Made by a program: the position numbers and the translations under genes. From positions 1 through 34,288 of the forward strand of contig PCUU01000018.1 of the NCBI GenBank assembly GCA_002786855.1: a stretch of 34,288 nucleotides of DNA, read 5' to 3'. The notes below the pieces were generated by a model. It saw nothing but the letters and a program-made list of their open reading frames with translations. It was not told the DNA's origin and ran no database searches. This DNA is from Cytophagales bacterium CG12_big_fil_rev_8_21_14_0_65_40_12. GTDB taxonomy: Bacteria > Bacteroidota > Bacteroidia > Cytophagales > Cyclobacteriaceae. Below, in pieces: positions 1 to 8,720 of this stretch (position 1 is the stretch's first letter; each line of letters begins with the position of its first letter).

Positions 1-42
1 GCAGGCCAGGTGAAGAACCTCAAACTGATGATCAAGAAGTAA
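1..42 (+). CDS. C-terminal end of an unidentified protein (partial)
   Basis: The first 42 bases read as an open frame with no interruption and end in TAA, giving a short basic tail that finishes VKNLKLMIKK. The gene begins before the window, so the product cannot be named. A GNRA-type hairpin and a strong rho-independent terminator follow within 130 bases, as expected for the end of a rightward transcription unit. Thirteen codons are too few to prove coding, so this rests mainly on position and context. Confidence 0.45.
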   Translation, partial: AGQVKNLKLMIKK

Positions 43-60
43 GCAAGTAAACAAGGCGAA

Positions 61-80
61 GGGGCAGGGCAACCTGCCCC
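61..80. other. GC-rich hairpin with GCAA tetraloop
   Basis: A perfect 8-base-pair stem, GGGGCAGG and CCTGCCCC, encloses a GCAA (GNRA-type) loop. No T-run follows, so it is not a terminator by itself. It lies between the end of the upstream gene and the canonical terminator at 135-170 and could stabilise the 3' end of the mRNA. That role is inferred. Confidence 0.5.
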
Positions 81-134
81 AAGCCGACAGGATATCTGGG
101 CTGGGGCGACCCAAAACAGTGTTTAGGTGAATAG

Positions 135-170
135 AAAACCCCGATCAGATGGATCGGGGTTTTGTTTTTT
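135..170 (+). terminator. Rho-independent terminator
   Basis: A perfect 12-base-pair stem pairs AAAACCCCGATC (135-146) with GATCGGGGTTTT (152-163) around a 5-base loop and runs into a T-rich tract (160-170). It ends the rightward gene whose tail is at 1-42. The A-run on the left side would also allow function in the other orientation, but no leftward gene ends here. From 171 to 365 I see only a weak TAGGTTTG (255-262), a possible -7 element for the next gene without a matching -33 TTG. Confidence 0.9.
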
Positions 171-365
171 AGGGCTGGCCAACACAAGCCAAATAGAACT
201 GAACTAAAACTACCCCAATAGGGTAGCGGAAGTTAAACATTATGTGTTCAACTTTAGGTTTGGATGTATCAACATCCGATCCGTTGCTCAAGCTTTTGTG
301 GGTTATTATTCAATGGTGACGTTGAATAGATGAATCATAAATGAGAGGAAAGGATAAAAGTTATT

Positions 366-824
366 ATGATCACCTCAACCATAATAGTCATTTCTGGAAT
401 TATGGGCCTTCTTTGGGTTAAGAAGGTTCATAATAACTTCACAAGGCTCGTTAACATCATGCTTTCTGTAAGTGCGATTAGTACGGCTATTCCTTATTTA
501 GGTATTTCTTCATATTCACCCTACGCAATTGCCTTTTTTTCTCTTTTAGCCAGCTTTGAAGCTACAAATTCCTTTTCTATGAAAAGGCAACAGGTGATCT
601 TTATGGTCATATCTGGAATTACTTTTTTTGCGCTTTCTCTAGCATCATTGTTTCCAATCCCTTTCGAAATTCCTTATTGGCTATTCTCTTTGGCTTTCTT
701 AAGCGCTTTTGCTTTTTATTGGAAATCGAAAAAGAAGAACATCTTTTCTAGGACTGGAATATTGATTGTATGGAGTGGTATCGCGCTTGCATGGCTCATC
801 AGCCCTTTGCTTTCAATGTTCTGA
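366..824 (+). CDS. Small multi-pass membrane protein, unknown function
   Basis: The 152-residue product is almost entirely hydrophobic, with about five predicted membrane segments (roughly residues 2-18, 27-42, 48-65, 78-97, 102-117 and a last one near 130-150, one of these being marginal). A short basic loop, KSKKKN, near residue 120 would be cytoplasmic. I do not recognise a family. The ATG at 366 is the first in frame after a stop-rich leader, and a TAGGTTTG at 255-262 may be its -7 element. Its 3' end overlaps the convergent Sco gene by 26 bases. The full-length open frame and the regular alternation of hydrophobic stretches support real coding, but the gene stands alone and nothing around it gives a role. 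Confidence 0.65.
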   Translation: MITSTIIVISGIMGLLWVKKVHNNFTRLVNIMLSVSAISTAIPYLGISSYSPYAIAFFSLLASFEATNSFSMKRQQVIFMVISGITFFALSLASLFPIPFEIPYWLFSLAFLSAFAFYWKSKKKNIFSRTGILIVWSGIALAWLISPLLSMF

Positions 825-1458
825 TATCCTCGGTAAGTCTTACCATTTCTAAACCGATGGTACCGTTATAAACCCCACGAATATGGCCTTTGCCGTCCAC
901 GAGAATGAAGTTTTCTGTATGAAGAAACTCATCCGTACTTCGGTTCAAGCCAATTTCTTTTTCAGCAAAAAAGGACTGACGCGCCAAACGGTAAATCTGT
1001 TCCGTGTCGCCAGTAAGCAAATTCCACTGCTGATCGTTGATTTGATGAACCTCTGCGTAGTTTTTCAATACTGAAACACTGTCCACCCAAGGCATAACAG
1101 AAAATGAAATCAGCTGAATTTCTTTATCGTCTTCAAATTCCTTTTGCACCCTCGCCAAGTTCGAGGTCATTTTAGGGCAAATACTTGGGCATATAGTAAA
1201 GAAGAAGTCGGCTACGTAAATTTTACCAGCTAGGCTTTCATTGCTTACCAATTCACCATTTTGGTTAAGAAGGCTAAATTCTTGAATGGTATGCAGTTCG
1301 TTTATGCCATTGTCTGCTTTATCTAACCAAATAGGAGTAAAATCAGCCGAGTTATAGTAGGGTAAGGGAATTTCCTCATCTTGGCGCTGTGTATTGTTCG
1401 CGCAGCCCCAAACTACTAAAAGGAGTAAGCTAAAAAGGAACCGCTGTAAATTCTCCAT
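799..1458 (-). CDS. SCO1/SenC-family copper chaperone, lipoprotein
   Basis: This 219-residue protein has a lipoprotein signal (lipobox around VVWGC, Cys19) and a thioredoxin-like fold with the family's CxxxCP motif (FTICPSICPKM, Cys90 and Cys94). The third copper ligand, a histidine just before the F-x-L-V-D strand, is present in LHTENFILVD (His180). The family delivers copper to the CuA site of cytochrome c oxidase or acts as a thiol oxidoreductase at the membrane. The start lies inside the end of the preceding MORN gene (29-base overlap), which suggests translational coupling in a YHYH-MORN-Sco operon. The specific target oxidase is not in the window, so the respiratory role is from family knowledge. 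It converges on the membrane gene at 366-824. Confidence 0.9.
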   Translation of the reverse strand: MENLQRFLFSLLLLVVWGCANNTQRQDEEIPLPYYNSADFTPIWLDKADNGINELHTIQEFSLLNQNGELVSNESLAGKIYVADFFFTICPSICPKMTSNLARVQKEFEDDKEIQLISFSVMPWVDSVSVLKNYAEVHQINDQQWNLLTGDTEQIYRLARQSFFAEKEIGLNRSTDEFLHTENFILVDGKGHIRGVYNGTIGLEMVRLTEDIRTLKAKG

Positions 1459-2026
1459 TGCTTTCTACTGATTTACAATTTTTTAAACCTACTAAGCCAT
1501 ACCGATGTCCATTTTTCACTACATAGTTGGCACGAATACTTCCATCGGAGTCCCACATTTTTTGAGAGCCTACTTCAAAGCCCATTTCATGATGAAACTC
1601 TTTATAAGGTTTTCCATCCATTTGCCATTCTCTATATTCTCCATGATGCAAGCCATCAACGAAAGTGTATTCGAATTTTTTCTGGCCACTCGGCCACCAG
1701 CCTTGATGAAAACCCACTTTTTTGTTGGCTTTAAAGTATCGCCTTTCGATTTGATTTCCACTTTCGTCATATACTTCGGCCATTCCTTCTCGTTTCCCTT
1801 CCACGTATCCTGTTTTGGAAAGCAGCCTGCCTTGCTGGGAATATTTGACCAAGTAACCATTAAATGGCAAGTTGTTGAACATCAGCAATGCGCCTTTCTG
1901 TTGCAAGCCAGCAGTTCCGATTTCTACTTCAATTGCTGAAATGGTATCAAAACTTAAAGCGGCAGTCTCTCTGGTAGTGCAATTCCACAGCAGGCAGCTC
2001 AACAATATGGTGCCAACAAATTTCAT
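1430..2026 (-). CDS. MORN-repeat lipoprotein (YwqK-like)
   Basis: The 198-residue product starts with a lipoprotein signal (LLWNC, Cys16). From about residue 55 onward it carries repeated MORN-type units of the form G-x-x-x-x-x-x-x-Y-x-x-G, for example KTGYVEGKREGMAEVYDESG, HQGWWPSGQKKF and HHGEYREWQMDGK. Such repeats form an elongated beta-meander and in Bacteroidota are usually annotated as YwqK-family antitoxin-like proteins, although a true antitoxin role is not shown by anything here. Its ATG shares a base with the TAA of the YHYH gene (TAATG), and its own end overlaps the Sco start, so the three genes are tightly coupled. A structural or interaction role on the periplasmic face is inferred. 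Confidence 0.85.
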   Translation of the reverse strand: MKFVGTILLSCLLWNCTTRETAALSFDTISAIEVEIGTAGLQQKGALLMFNNLPFNGYLVKYSQQGRLLSKTGYVEGKREGMAEVYDESGNQIERRYFKANKKVGFHQGWWPSGQKKFEYTFVDGLHHGEYREWQMDGKPYKEFHHEMGFEVGSQKMWDSDGSIRANYVVKNGHRYGLVGLKNCKSVESNGEFTAVPF

Positions 2027-2775
2027 TATTGACTCACCGTACCTGGGACTCCAAAAAATCCTGATCCATTGATGTAAGGGTCTTCAGCAGTGATGTGGTA
2101 GTGATAAGTACCCAGAGGATAATCCGCTGTGGCATGATTGTGACCATGGTAATCATCCAAAAAGCTTGCAGTAACGGGTACACCATTTTCATAGGGACCA
2201 TACACAGGAAAACCATCCAATAACCAGCCTAACAGCACATTATTGCCTAAGGTAGTCGTAAGGAAAGTGGGTTCTTGGTGATAATGATACTGACCAACCT
2301 GCTGAGGATGACCAAGGTATTGATCAAAACTGTCGATTTCACTTGTCAAAGGTTGATTGTTTGGGCCAGCATATTGATTATAAAAAACCACCCCATTCAA
2401 TGAAATCCCAATAGGTCCAAGAGGAGTTGCGGGGTGATTGGTGGATTCAACAGGTTCGTATGGAATTCGGAGCGTAATGCTCTGAACAGCAATTTTGTTT
2501 GGGTTCAATTGAAAATTGGCATTTGTACCATTGTATTCTTCATAACGAGGGTCGGTGGCGTTGAAGTAGGGGCTGCCATGATTTGGAATGTTATCCGTTT
2601 CTATGACAATGAAAATACCGTCTACGTATACATTCACATTATCCGTGAATTTTTCGAATACAGCAGGTAACTCTTTGGTGGTTGTAGATTCTGGCGTTGC
2701 ATCTGTCGTTAAGCAGCCTTGAAGCAAAGCAACAGCCACTACCGCTATTGTAAGGTGTAATTTTAGTTTCATCAT
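2026..2775 (-). CDS. YHYH-domain lipoprotein
   Basis: The 249-residue protein has a lipoprotein signal (LLQGC, Cys21) followed by a YHYH domain, named for the two YHYH motifs seen at about residues 163-166 and 224-227. Between them lies a histidine-rich stretch, DDYHGHNHAT (about 207-216), and the family-typical LLDGFPVYGPYE. The clustered histidines look suited to metal binding, but the family's biochemical function is not established. It is the first gene of a leftward operon with the MORN and Sco genes; linkage to a Sco copper chaperone makes copper handling a reasonable guess. Tandem ATG codons at 2775 and 2772 make the exact start uncertain by one codon. Confidence 0.88.
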   Translation of the reverse strand: MMKLKLHLTIAVVAVALLQGCLTTDATPESTTTKELPAVFEKFTDNVNVYVDGIFIVIETDNIPNHGSPYFNATDPRYEEYNGTNANFQLNPNKIAVQSITLRIPYEPVESTNHPATPLGPIGISLNGVVFYNQYAGPNNQPLTSEIDSFDQYLGHPQQVGQYHYHQEPTFLTTTLGNNVLLGWLLDGFPVYGPYENGVPVTASFLDDYHGHNHATADYPLGTYHYHITAEDPYINGSGFFGVPGTVSQ

Positions 2776-2873
2776 TGTTTATTTAACTATCACTTTAGAC
2801 GCCAGAAGTTGATCAAACTTGCGCATATTTTTAATTTCTGAAAAATTAATTTCCCAAACAATGCAATCTACAT

Positions 2874-4208
2874 TTAGAAATTGGCTTCCTGAAGCTTACC
2901 TGCCAATTGAAAAAGAGTCAGTTCTGCTAATTTAGCTTCATATTTGGCCTGAATAAGGCTGGTTTGGGCAATCAATAAATTGGTTTGCGAAGTTCTAAAT
3001 TCAATCGAACTCACTTGGCCTAGGCGATATTGCTCTTCCGTTCTTTCAAAATTCAGCTGATTAGTGCTCAAGTTATTTTCTTGGGCTTGCACTATGAATT
3101 GCTTATTCCGAAAATCTCCCCAAGCATTTTCGAAATTCAACTGTAGTTGATTTTGTATTTGGAGTAATAATGTCTCTTGCGTGCTTTCATTGATTTTGGC
3201 ATTTTGAATGGCGGTTTTCGTGAGTCCACCGTCAAAAATATTCCAACCAAAAGTAAGCCCTCCAGTCAAGCCATTCGAAGAGTTGGACGCGGTGAATGAA
3301 GCACTGTTGTTATTTCCCTTTCTGTAATTGTAGCCACCATTTAAACTCAGCGTTGGCAGGTAGTTGGTCGAAGTGATCTGCGTATCGAATTGCCTCAGGC
3401 TTACATCAGATTGAGCAATAAGGTATTGCACGTTTTGTGTCAATAGCTGATTTTCAAACGCATCTTTATCATCAATAACAGAAATCGTTAAGGTGGTATC
3501 CACACTGTAGTCAATTGGGGCTACATTCCTTCCAAGGATGTAATTGAGGTTTCGCTTGGCATTGCTGAAGTTTTGGCGTGCATTCAAGTAATTGATGCTG
3601 TCAGTATTCACATCCACTTCAGCATTCGATACATCGAGCTTGGTATTTCGGCCGTAATCAAAACCATATTGTGCGCGTACCAATCGCTCTTTTGAAATAC
3701 TCAAAGTCTCTATCAAGCTTTCGAGGTTTTGTTCCAGCCTAGCGACCTCGTAATAAGCCGTAAAGGCTTGTAAAAGTGTATTTTCCAAAACGGCCCTGGC
3801 ATTGAGTTGACTTCTGTTCAGGTTTTCTTGGTTGCGCGAGATATTGTATTTCCGGTTAAAGCCGTCAAATAGAACATAATTCAGGCTTATCCCAGCATTT
3901 TTACTGTCAGACTTCGCGCCATCGAGTGATCTTTCAGAACCGTCCTGAAACTCCACAGCAATGTTGTCCTTGTTGTAATTGATGCCTGCCGTAGCATTTA
4001 AGGTTGGTAAATAGCCAGAATTGAAAATGCTAGTGTTGTTTTTTGCCGTTTCCACAGCGTTTTCGGCTACTTTCACATCAAAACTGCTTTCTAAAATAAT
4101 CTTGATGATCTCTGATTTAGAAAGTAAAGTTTGCGCTTCTGTCTGCTCTATAATAAACCATGCAGCGATTATTAGAATGTATTTCAATTTAATCATGTGA
4201 TTCAGCAT
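2874..4208 (-). CDS. TolC-family outer membrane efflux channel
   Basis: The 444-residue protein has a signal peptide ending near TEAQ and two internally homologous halves of long alpha-helices and short beta-strands, the layout of TolC/OEP channels (usual length 420-500). Typical features include FNSGYLPTLNATAGINYN after the first helix, TNYLPTLSLNGGYNY in the second half, and FGWNIFDGG before the final coiled-coil. It would be the outer-membrane exit duct of the tripartite pump encoded just upstream. Its start overlaps the RND gene by 20 bases; an in-frame ATG at 4196 gives a shorter, equally good signal peptide and an 8-base overlap. Last gene of the efflux operon. The substrate cannot be read from the sequence. 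Confidence 0.92.
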   Translation of the reverse strand: MLNHMIKLKYILIIAAWFIIEQTEAQTLLSKSEIIKIILESSFDVKVAENAVETAKNNTSIFNSGYLPTLNATAGINYNKDNIAVEFQDGSERSLDGAKSDSKNAGISLNYVLFDGFNRKYNISRNQENLNRSQLNARAVLENTLLQAFTAYYEVARLEQNLESLIETLSISKERLVRAQYGFDYGRNTKLDVSNAEVDVNTDSINYLNARQNFSNAKRNLNYILGRNVAPIDYSVDTTLTISVIDDKDAFENQLLTQNVQYLIAQSDVSLRQFDTQITSTNYLPTLSLNGGYNYRKGNNNSASFTASNSSNGLTGGLTFGWNIFDGGLTKTAIQNAKINESTQETLLLQIQNQLQLNFENAWGDFRNKQFIVQAQENNLSTNQLNFERTEEQYRLGQVSSIEFRTSQTNLLIAQTSLIQAKYEAKLAELTLFQLAGKLQEANF

Positions 4209-7200
4209 TTAATTCAATAACAGCACGTTCGACTTCTTCTTTACTTACTTTATTTCCGCTGACCAACCATTTGAAGCCTACTTTGATGGAATTGGTGATG
4301 GAAAGTAGAAGAGGCAAGACCAATAAGGTAAGTATAGTGGCGACTGCAATTCCATAAGCAATAGAAATGGCCATTGGGATCAAGAATTGAGCTTGTCGGC
4401 TCTTTTCTAAAATCAAAGGTGCCAAACCTGCAATTGTAGTCAATGAAGTTAGGAATATTGCCCTGAATCTTGATTTTGCAGCTTCGTACAGTGCCTCATC
4501 GTATTCCATTCCTTCCTTTAGGTTACCATTGAATTTGCCGATCAGTACCAAACCATCGTTCACCATAATGCCTATTAGGGCGATAATGCCTAGCCAAGAA
4601 AGAATATTGATAGGAAAATTGTGAATGTAATGCCCCCAGGCTACTCCAATTAGACTCAAGGGAATAAGCAGGAACAACAAAATCGGTTGGCTATACGACC
4701 TGAAAGTAAAGGCGATCGTTACGTAAATCAGCAAAAGTATGGCGGGGATTACGTTGAGCGCTGAAGCGATAAGCTTATCTGCTTCACGGTTTTGTCCCTC
4801 ATAGGATGGACTTACAGTTGGGTATTTTGATAAAATTTCTGGTAGAATGTTATTTTTTATGTCGGCTAGAATGTCTGTGGCACTTTCAGATGGATCTGTA
4901 AGGTCAGCTGAAATTTGAATTTCTCTTCTGCCTTCTAAATGGTTGATAGCCACCTCGCCTCGCTCAATGGTGTAATCAGCAATTTCGGCAAAAGGAATTC
5001 GGGAGCCATCGGCAGTCCTGATTTTCATTTCATCCAATTTATTGATGCTCGATCGGTTTTCGGCATCGTAGCGCACCCATACCCTGATCTCATCTTGCCC
5101 ACGTTGAAAGCGCTGCGCTTGAAATCCAAAGAAAGCATACCTCACTTGGCTCATTACTTCTTGCGTACTCAATCCTACCAAATAGGCCTTTTCCTTTAAG
5201 TTGATTTTGATTTCTTTAATGCCCTGAGGATCGTTGTCTGTAATGTCTTTGAGCAGGCCGTTGTTCTGTAACGCGGTTTTCAGTTCCTCCTTAGCTGCCT
5301 TTAACTCGGTAATATTATTTCCTAAAAGGGAAACCGAAACTGGACTTCCTCCAAAATTTCCACCCGAACCAAATACAATCGATTCTGCACCGTAAACCGG
5401 GCCAACGGCCTTTCTTATGGCTTCTGAAATCACAGCGGATTGTACATCGCGTAATTCGCCAGGCAATAAGTTGATGTCTAAGGTGCCATTGCCTGTGCCA
5501 GGGCCGAGACTTTTGATTACATTTTCGACTACCTGACGATTATCGTATTGTTTTGCGGTGAATTCTTCATTGATCAACCAAGTTTTCTCTTCTATAACAG
5601 AAAGAATTGAATCTGTGATGGAAACACTGGTTCCCTCGGGCATTTTCAAACTAATGGTTACTCTATCGCTGGCTACCATTGGGAAGAAGGTTGTTTTGAT
5701 CAGTCCTCCGCCAATTGAACCAACAGTGAGGATCAATAGGGCAATTGAAAAAGCCAAGGTCAAGAATTTATTGGTAAGTGCAAATCGTAAGAATTTAGCG
5801 TAAAGCTTATCTCTCAAAAAACCAATAATGGCGTCTCCAATCTTGTTGATTTGTCTCAGTTTTGAAAAGACCCTCGCCAAACCTTTCTTTCTTACGTTCG
5901 GGTCTTCGGGCACCAAGGCCTTAGAATGGGCGATATGCGCGGGGAGAATCAAAAGGGCTTCGATCAGAGAAATGGAAAGGGTGAGGATCACCACAATGGA
6001 CACTTCTCCAAAAAACTCACCTATTCTACCTTCCAAAAACAGGAAAGTACTAAAGGCCAATAGTGTAGTAATAATAGCCGAAACAATAGGGGGGATCACT
6101 TCCATTGTTCCGTCAATGGCCGCCTGAACTCGGTTTTTCCCTTTTTCATAATGATGATAGATATTTTCTGCCACCACAATTCCATCATCTACCAAAATAC
6201 CAATCACGATAATCATTCCGAAAAGGGAGAGCACATTGATGGTGACGTCTAATCCGGGCGCGAAAATGAACATGCCCAAAAAGGAGATAGGAAGGCCGAA
6301 AGCTACCCAAAAAGCCAATCGAGTATTCAAGAAAAGCGAAAGGAAAAAGAGCACCAAGGCCATGCCTATGATCGCATTCTCGGTAAGTAAAACAGTACGT
6401 TGATTAAGGGTAATTGAGGAATCGCTCACAATATTGAGCGTTACGTTGCTATAGCGTTGATTGAATTCGGTAATGTATTTTTTTACGGTAGCTGCCGTTG
6501 AGAGCAGGTCTTCATCGTTGGTGTTGCTGATGCTAACGTTCACCGCCAAATCTCCATTCAAGAAGCTGGCATTCGGGCTTTCAGTAAACCTGTCCCTAAC
6601 CTCAGCAACATCCCTTAAGCGGATCACATTGCCAGATGGATCTGCCCGAACAATCAAATAGTCAAGCTCTTTGGCGATGTACGACCTGCTGTTGGCACGA
6701 ATCAAATATTCCTCAATATCAGTTTTGATATTTCCACCTGTCACCAGAATATTCTCTCGGGCTACCGTTTGGGCCACCTCTTCAAATGTTAGATTATAGG
6801 CCAAAAGGTCCTTTTCTCTTACTGCAATTTCGATTTCTTCTGTGGGAAACCCAGAGATGGCCACTTGCGAGATTCCTTCAATGCCTCTCAAATCGTTTTC
6901 TATTTCGCGGGCAATTTCCTTTAGGGTCTTGAGCGGCACGTTTTTGCCACTTAATGCGAACCCAATGGTTTCTCGTGTGCTTTCTGTTTTGCTTACGACC
7001 AATGGCTCCATGCCTGTTGGATATGAGGGGACTCTATCCACTGCATTTTTTACTTCTGAAAGCATGACATCAATATCACGTCCCTTTTCAATTTCAACTG
7101 TGATTCTGCCAGAGTTTTCGTTGCTCACAGAAGTCACCCTATCGACTCCTACGAGGCCTTTTAGATTGTCTTCAATTTTGAGGACGATCCCTTCTTCAAT

Positions 7201-7377
7201 TTCTTGAGGCGATGCTCCCGGATAAGTAATGCCGACATTGATGATTTTGGATTCATTCAAAGGGAAAAATGATGACTTCATTTTGAACATGCCCAGCACG
7301 CCAAAAACCATAATGGCAAGCATCATTACATTAACCGCCACCGGATATTTAATGAAAAAACTAATGATTTTCCGCAT
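4189..7377 (-). CDS. RND-family efflux pump, inner membrane subunit
   Basis: At 1062 residues this matches full-length AcrB/MdtB-type RND permeases. An N-terminal membrane helix (about 10-32) precedes a large periplasmic loop, a cluster of helices, a second loop and a final cluster of helices. The helix-4 proton-relay motif GILVDDGIVVAEN is intact, with Asp397 and Asp398 corresponding to the essential pair of AcrB. The second half has GIMVNDGLVLIGK and the usual FLTSLTTIAGLAPL. It uses proton motive force to export small molecules as a trimer. The sequence is more like the HAE drug/lipid-type pumps than heavy-metal CzcA because the metal-site acidic residues are not evident to me, though this is a soft call. 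Three bases separate it from the adaptor gene; it overlaps the TolC gene. Confidence 0.95.
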   Translation of the reverse strand: MRKIISFFIKYPVAVNVMMLAIMVFGVLGMFKMKSSFFPLNESKIINVGITYPGASPQEIEEGIVLKIEDNLKGLVGVDRVTSVSNENSGRITVEIEKGRDIDVMLSEVKNAVDRVPSYPTGMEPLVVSKTESTRETIGFALSGKNVPLKTLKEIAREIENDLRGIEGISQVAISGFPTEEIEIAVREKDLLAYNLTFEEVAQTVARENILVTGGNIKTDIEEYLIRANSRSYIAKELDYLIVRADPSGNVIRLRDVAEVRDRFTESPNASFLNGDLAVNVSISNTNDEDLLSTAATVKKYITEFNQRYSNVTLNIVSDSSITLNQRTVLLTENAIIGMALVLFFLSLFLNTRLAFWVAFGLPISFLGMFIFAPGLDVTINVLSLFGMIIVIGILVDDGIVVAENIYHHYEKGKNRVQAAIDGTMEVIPPIVSAIITTLLAFSTFLFLEGRIGEFFGEVSIVVILTLSISLIEALLILPAHIAHSKALVPEDPNVRKKGLARVFSKLRQINKIGDAIIGFLRDKLYAKFLRFALTNKFLTLAFSIALLILTVGSIGGGLIKTTFFPMVASDRVTISLKMPEGTSVSITDSILSVIEEKTWLINEEFTAKQYDNRQVVENVIKSLGPGTGNGTLDINLLPGELRDVQSAVISEAIRKAVGPVYGAESIVFGSGGNFGGSPVSVSLLGNNITELKAAKEELKTALQNNGLLKDITDNDPQGIKEIKINLKEKAYLVGLSTQEVMSQVRYAFFGFQAQRFQRGQDEIRVWVRYDAENRSSINKLDEMKIRTADGSRIPFAEIADYTIERGEVAINHLEGRREIQISADLTDPSESATDILADIKNNILPEILSKYPTVSPSYEGQNREADKLIASALNVIPAILLLIYVTIAFTFRSYSQPILLFLLIPLSLIGVAWGHYIHNFPINILSWLGIIALIGIMVNDGLVLIGKFNGNLKEGMEYDEALYEAAKSRFRAIFLTSLTTIAGLAPLILEKSRQAQFLIPMAISIAYGIAVATILTLLVLPLLLSITNSIKVGFKWLVSGNKVSKEEVERAVIELNAESHD

Positions 7378-7380
7378 GGC

Positions 7381-8511
7381 TTATTGAACTAAGGAGTTGT
7401 TGGTTTTGGTGGATTTTACAAGCATACCGTCATAGGCACCTGGAATAGGCCTATTGAGCATTTCTGTGCCATCAGGAAGTCCTTTTATAATGGCCGATTT
7501 ATCGGTAAAGTAGACAGCAGAAACTTCCTTCAACTCTAAGTGATCACCGTTGACGATAAAAACCTGATTTTCATTGACCAACAGGTTACGTGGAATTTCC
7601 AAGGCGTCTTTTTCGGATTTTGCGGCAATGTTGGCTTCCAAATACATTCCTTCAATAAGTCCTTCTCCATTTACACCTATGTAGACTTGGATGGTTTGGG
7701 TATTTTGATCGATACGACCGTTGACTCTTTTTACTGTGCCTAACCATTCCCTTTCGCCCGAAAGGTTCGAAAGTGCCACGTTTTCTCCCACTTTCAGAAT
7801 GTCCATGAATTGGGCATTGACGTTTACTTCAAGTTCGAATTCGTTTGGGTCGATAAATTCCCCAAGTTTTTGGCCAGATCGGATGAGTGTTCCTGGATTG
7901 ACCAAAGTTTCTGTGAGCACGCCATCAAAAGGCGCGCTGAGTTTGTATTTTTTATAGCGTTCCTCAAGGTTTTTGATCGAATAAAAAGTAGATACTACCT
8001 GACGACCATTTACGAAATATTTTTCCTTGTCATTGAGCGGCTCGGGCAGTGGCACCAAGTCTTTTTCAATATCGAATTGTTGAATGTAAGCTTCCCAGTT
8101 TTTGAATGATGCTGGATAGTCAAACCTTAAATCGGGCATCATAGATGTAATTAAGTCGAAAAGCGTGCTTCTCTGGGCGATTAGGCTGGTGTAAAATTCG
8201 CGGCTGTCGATATTCAATAGCACCTCGCCACGCTTGTAATACTGCCCTGCTTTAAAGGCTTTATTGGTGGGTTGAAATATTCCTTGAACTTCGGCAAATA
8301 GCTCGATTTTTCTCGAAGCAACAAGATTTCCGTTAGCATTGATCACAATTGGAATTTCGCTGTTCACCACCGACTGGCTAAAAACGGTTTTAATGGTTTT
8401 TGGAACTTCCGAAATGGGCCTTTTATTATTGTCGATCAGGTTTTTGGCCAGCAACCCAGCTCCAGCTAAAAAAATAAGACCTAATACAAGGCCAATGATT
8501 TTTCGTGTCAT
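7381..8511 (-). CDS. RND efflux periplasmic adaptor (membrane fusion protein)
   Basis: The 376-residue product begins MTRKIIGLVLGLIF, one N-terminal membrane anchor, followed by the HlyD/AcrA order: a first lipoyl half (VFSQSVVNSEIPIVINANGNL, then KRGEVLLNIDSREF), a helical hairpin, a second lipoyl half (YKLSAPFDGVLTETLVNPGTL) and beta-barrel and membrane-proximal domains. It bridges the RND pump and the TolC channel. The frame stays open upstream to 8586, but only through a TTG; the ATG at 8511 places the membrane anchor at the very N-terminus, so I chose it. First gene of the efflux operon, 3 bases before the RND gene. No local TetR or MarR regulator is adjacent, so control is unknown. Confidence 0.92.
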   Translation of the reverse strand: MTRKIIGLVLGLIFLAGAGLLAKNLIDNNKRPISEVPKTIKTVFSQSVVNSEIPIVINANGNLVASRKIELFAEVQGIFQPTNKAFKAGQYYKRGEVLLNIDSREFYTSLIAQRSTLFDLITSMMPDLRFDYPASFKNWEAYIQQFDIEKDLVPLPEPLNDKEKYFVNGRQVVSTFYSIKNLEERYKKYKLSAPFDGVLTETLVNPGTLIRSGQKLGEFIDPNEFELEVNVNAQFMDILKVGENVALSNLSGEREWLGTVKRVNGRIDQNTQTIQVYIGVNGEGLIEGMYLEANIAAKSEKDALEIPRNLLVNENQVFIVNGDHLELKEVSAVYFTDKSAIIKGLPDGTEMLNRPIPGAYDGMLVKSTKTNNSLVQ

Positions 8512-8658
8512 AGTTAATATGGTGTAAAGTATCTTAATGGAATCCTGTCCATTTTTGTTCAATGAAATTGGAATTAATTCTTGCAATAGCTAGACAAGCC
8601 AATACTTTCATGGTTTAGTTGGAATATTAATTATCAATGGAATCGTTTTCCGTATTGT

Positions 8659-8699
8659 AAAACTAAAATGGGTTATGACCAATTTGATCATAACCCATT
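8659..8699 (-). terminator. Rho-independent terminator of the leftward barrel gene
   Basis: A perfect 12-base-pair stem (8667-8678 with 8688-8699, arm AATGGGTTATGA) encloses a 9-base loop. Read on the minus strand it is followed by TTAGTTTT. It lies just past the stop of the gene at 8721-10034 and separates it from the efflux operon, so the two are probably transcribed independently. Confidence 0.8.
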
Positions 8700-8720
8700 A
8701 TTAAATTCTTCTTGTCGAGT

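Noticed and set aside
883-1939. Plus-strand open frames opposite the Sco and MORN genes
   Set aside because: They lie antisense to well-supported genes and show no family features.
1430-2026. Antitoxin role suggested by the YwqK family name
   Set aside because: The protein is a lipoprotein in a Sco operon and has no adjacent toxin candidate.
4939-7207. Plus-strand open frames opposite the RND pump gene
   Set aside because: They are shadows of a strongly conserved coding sequence on the other strand.
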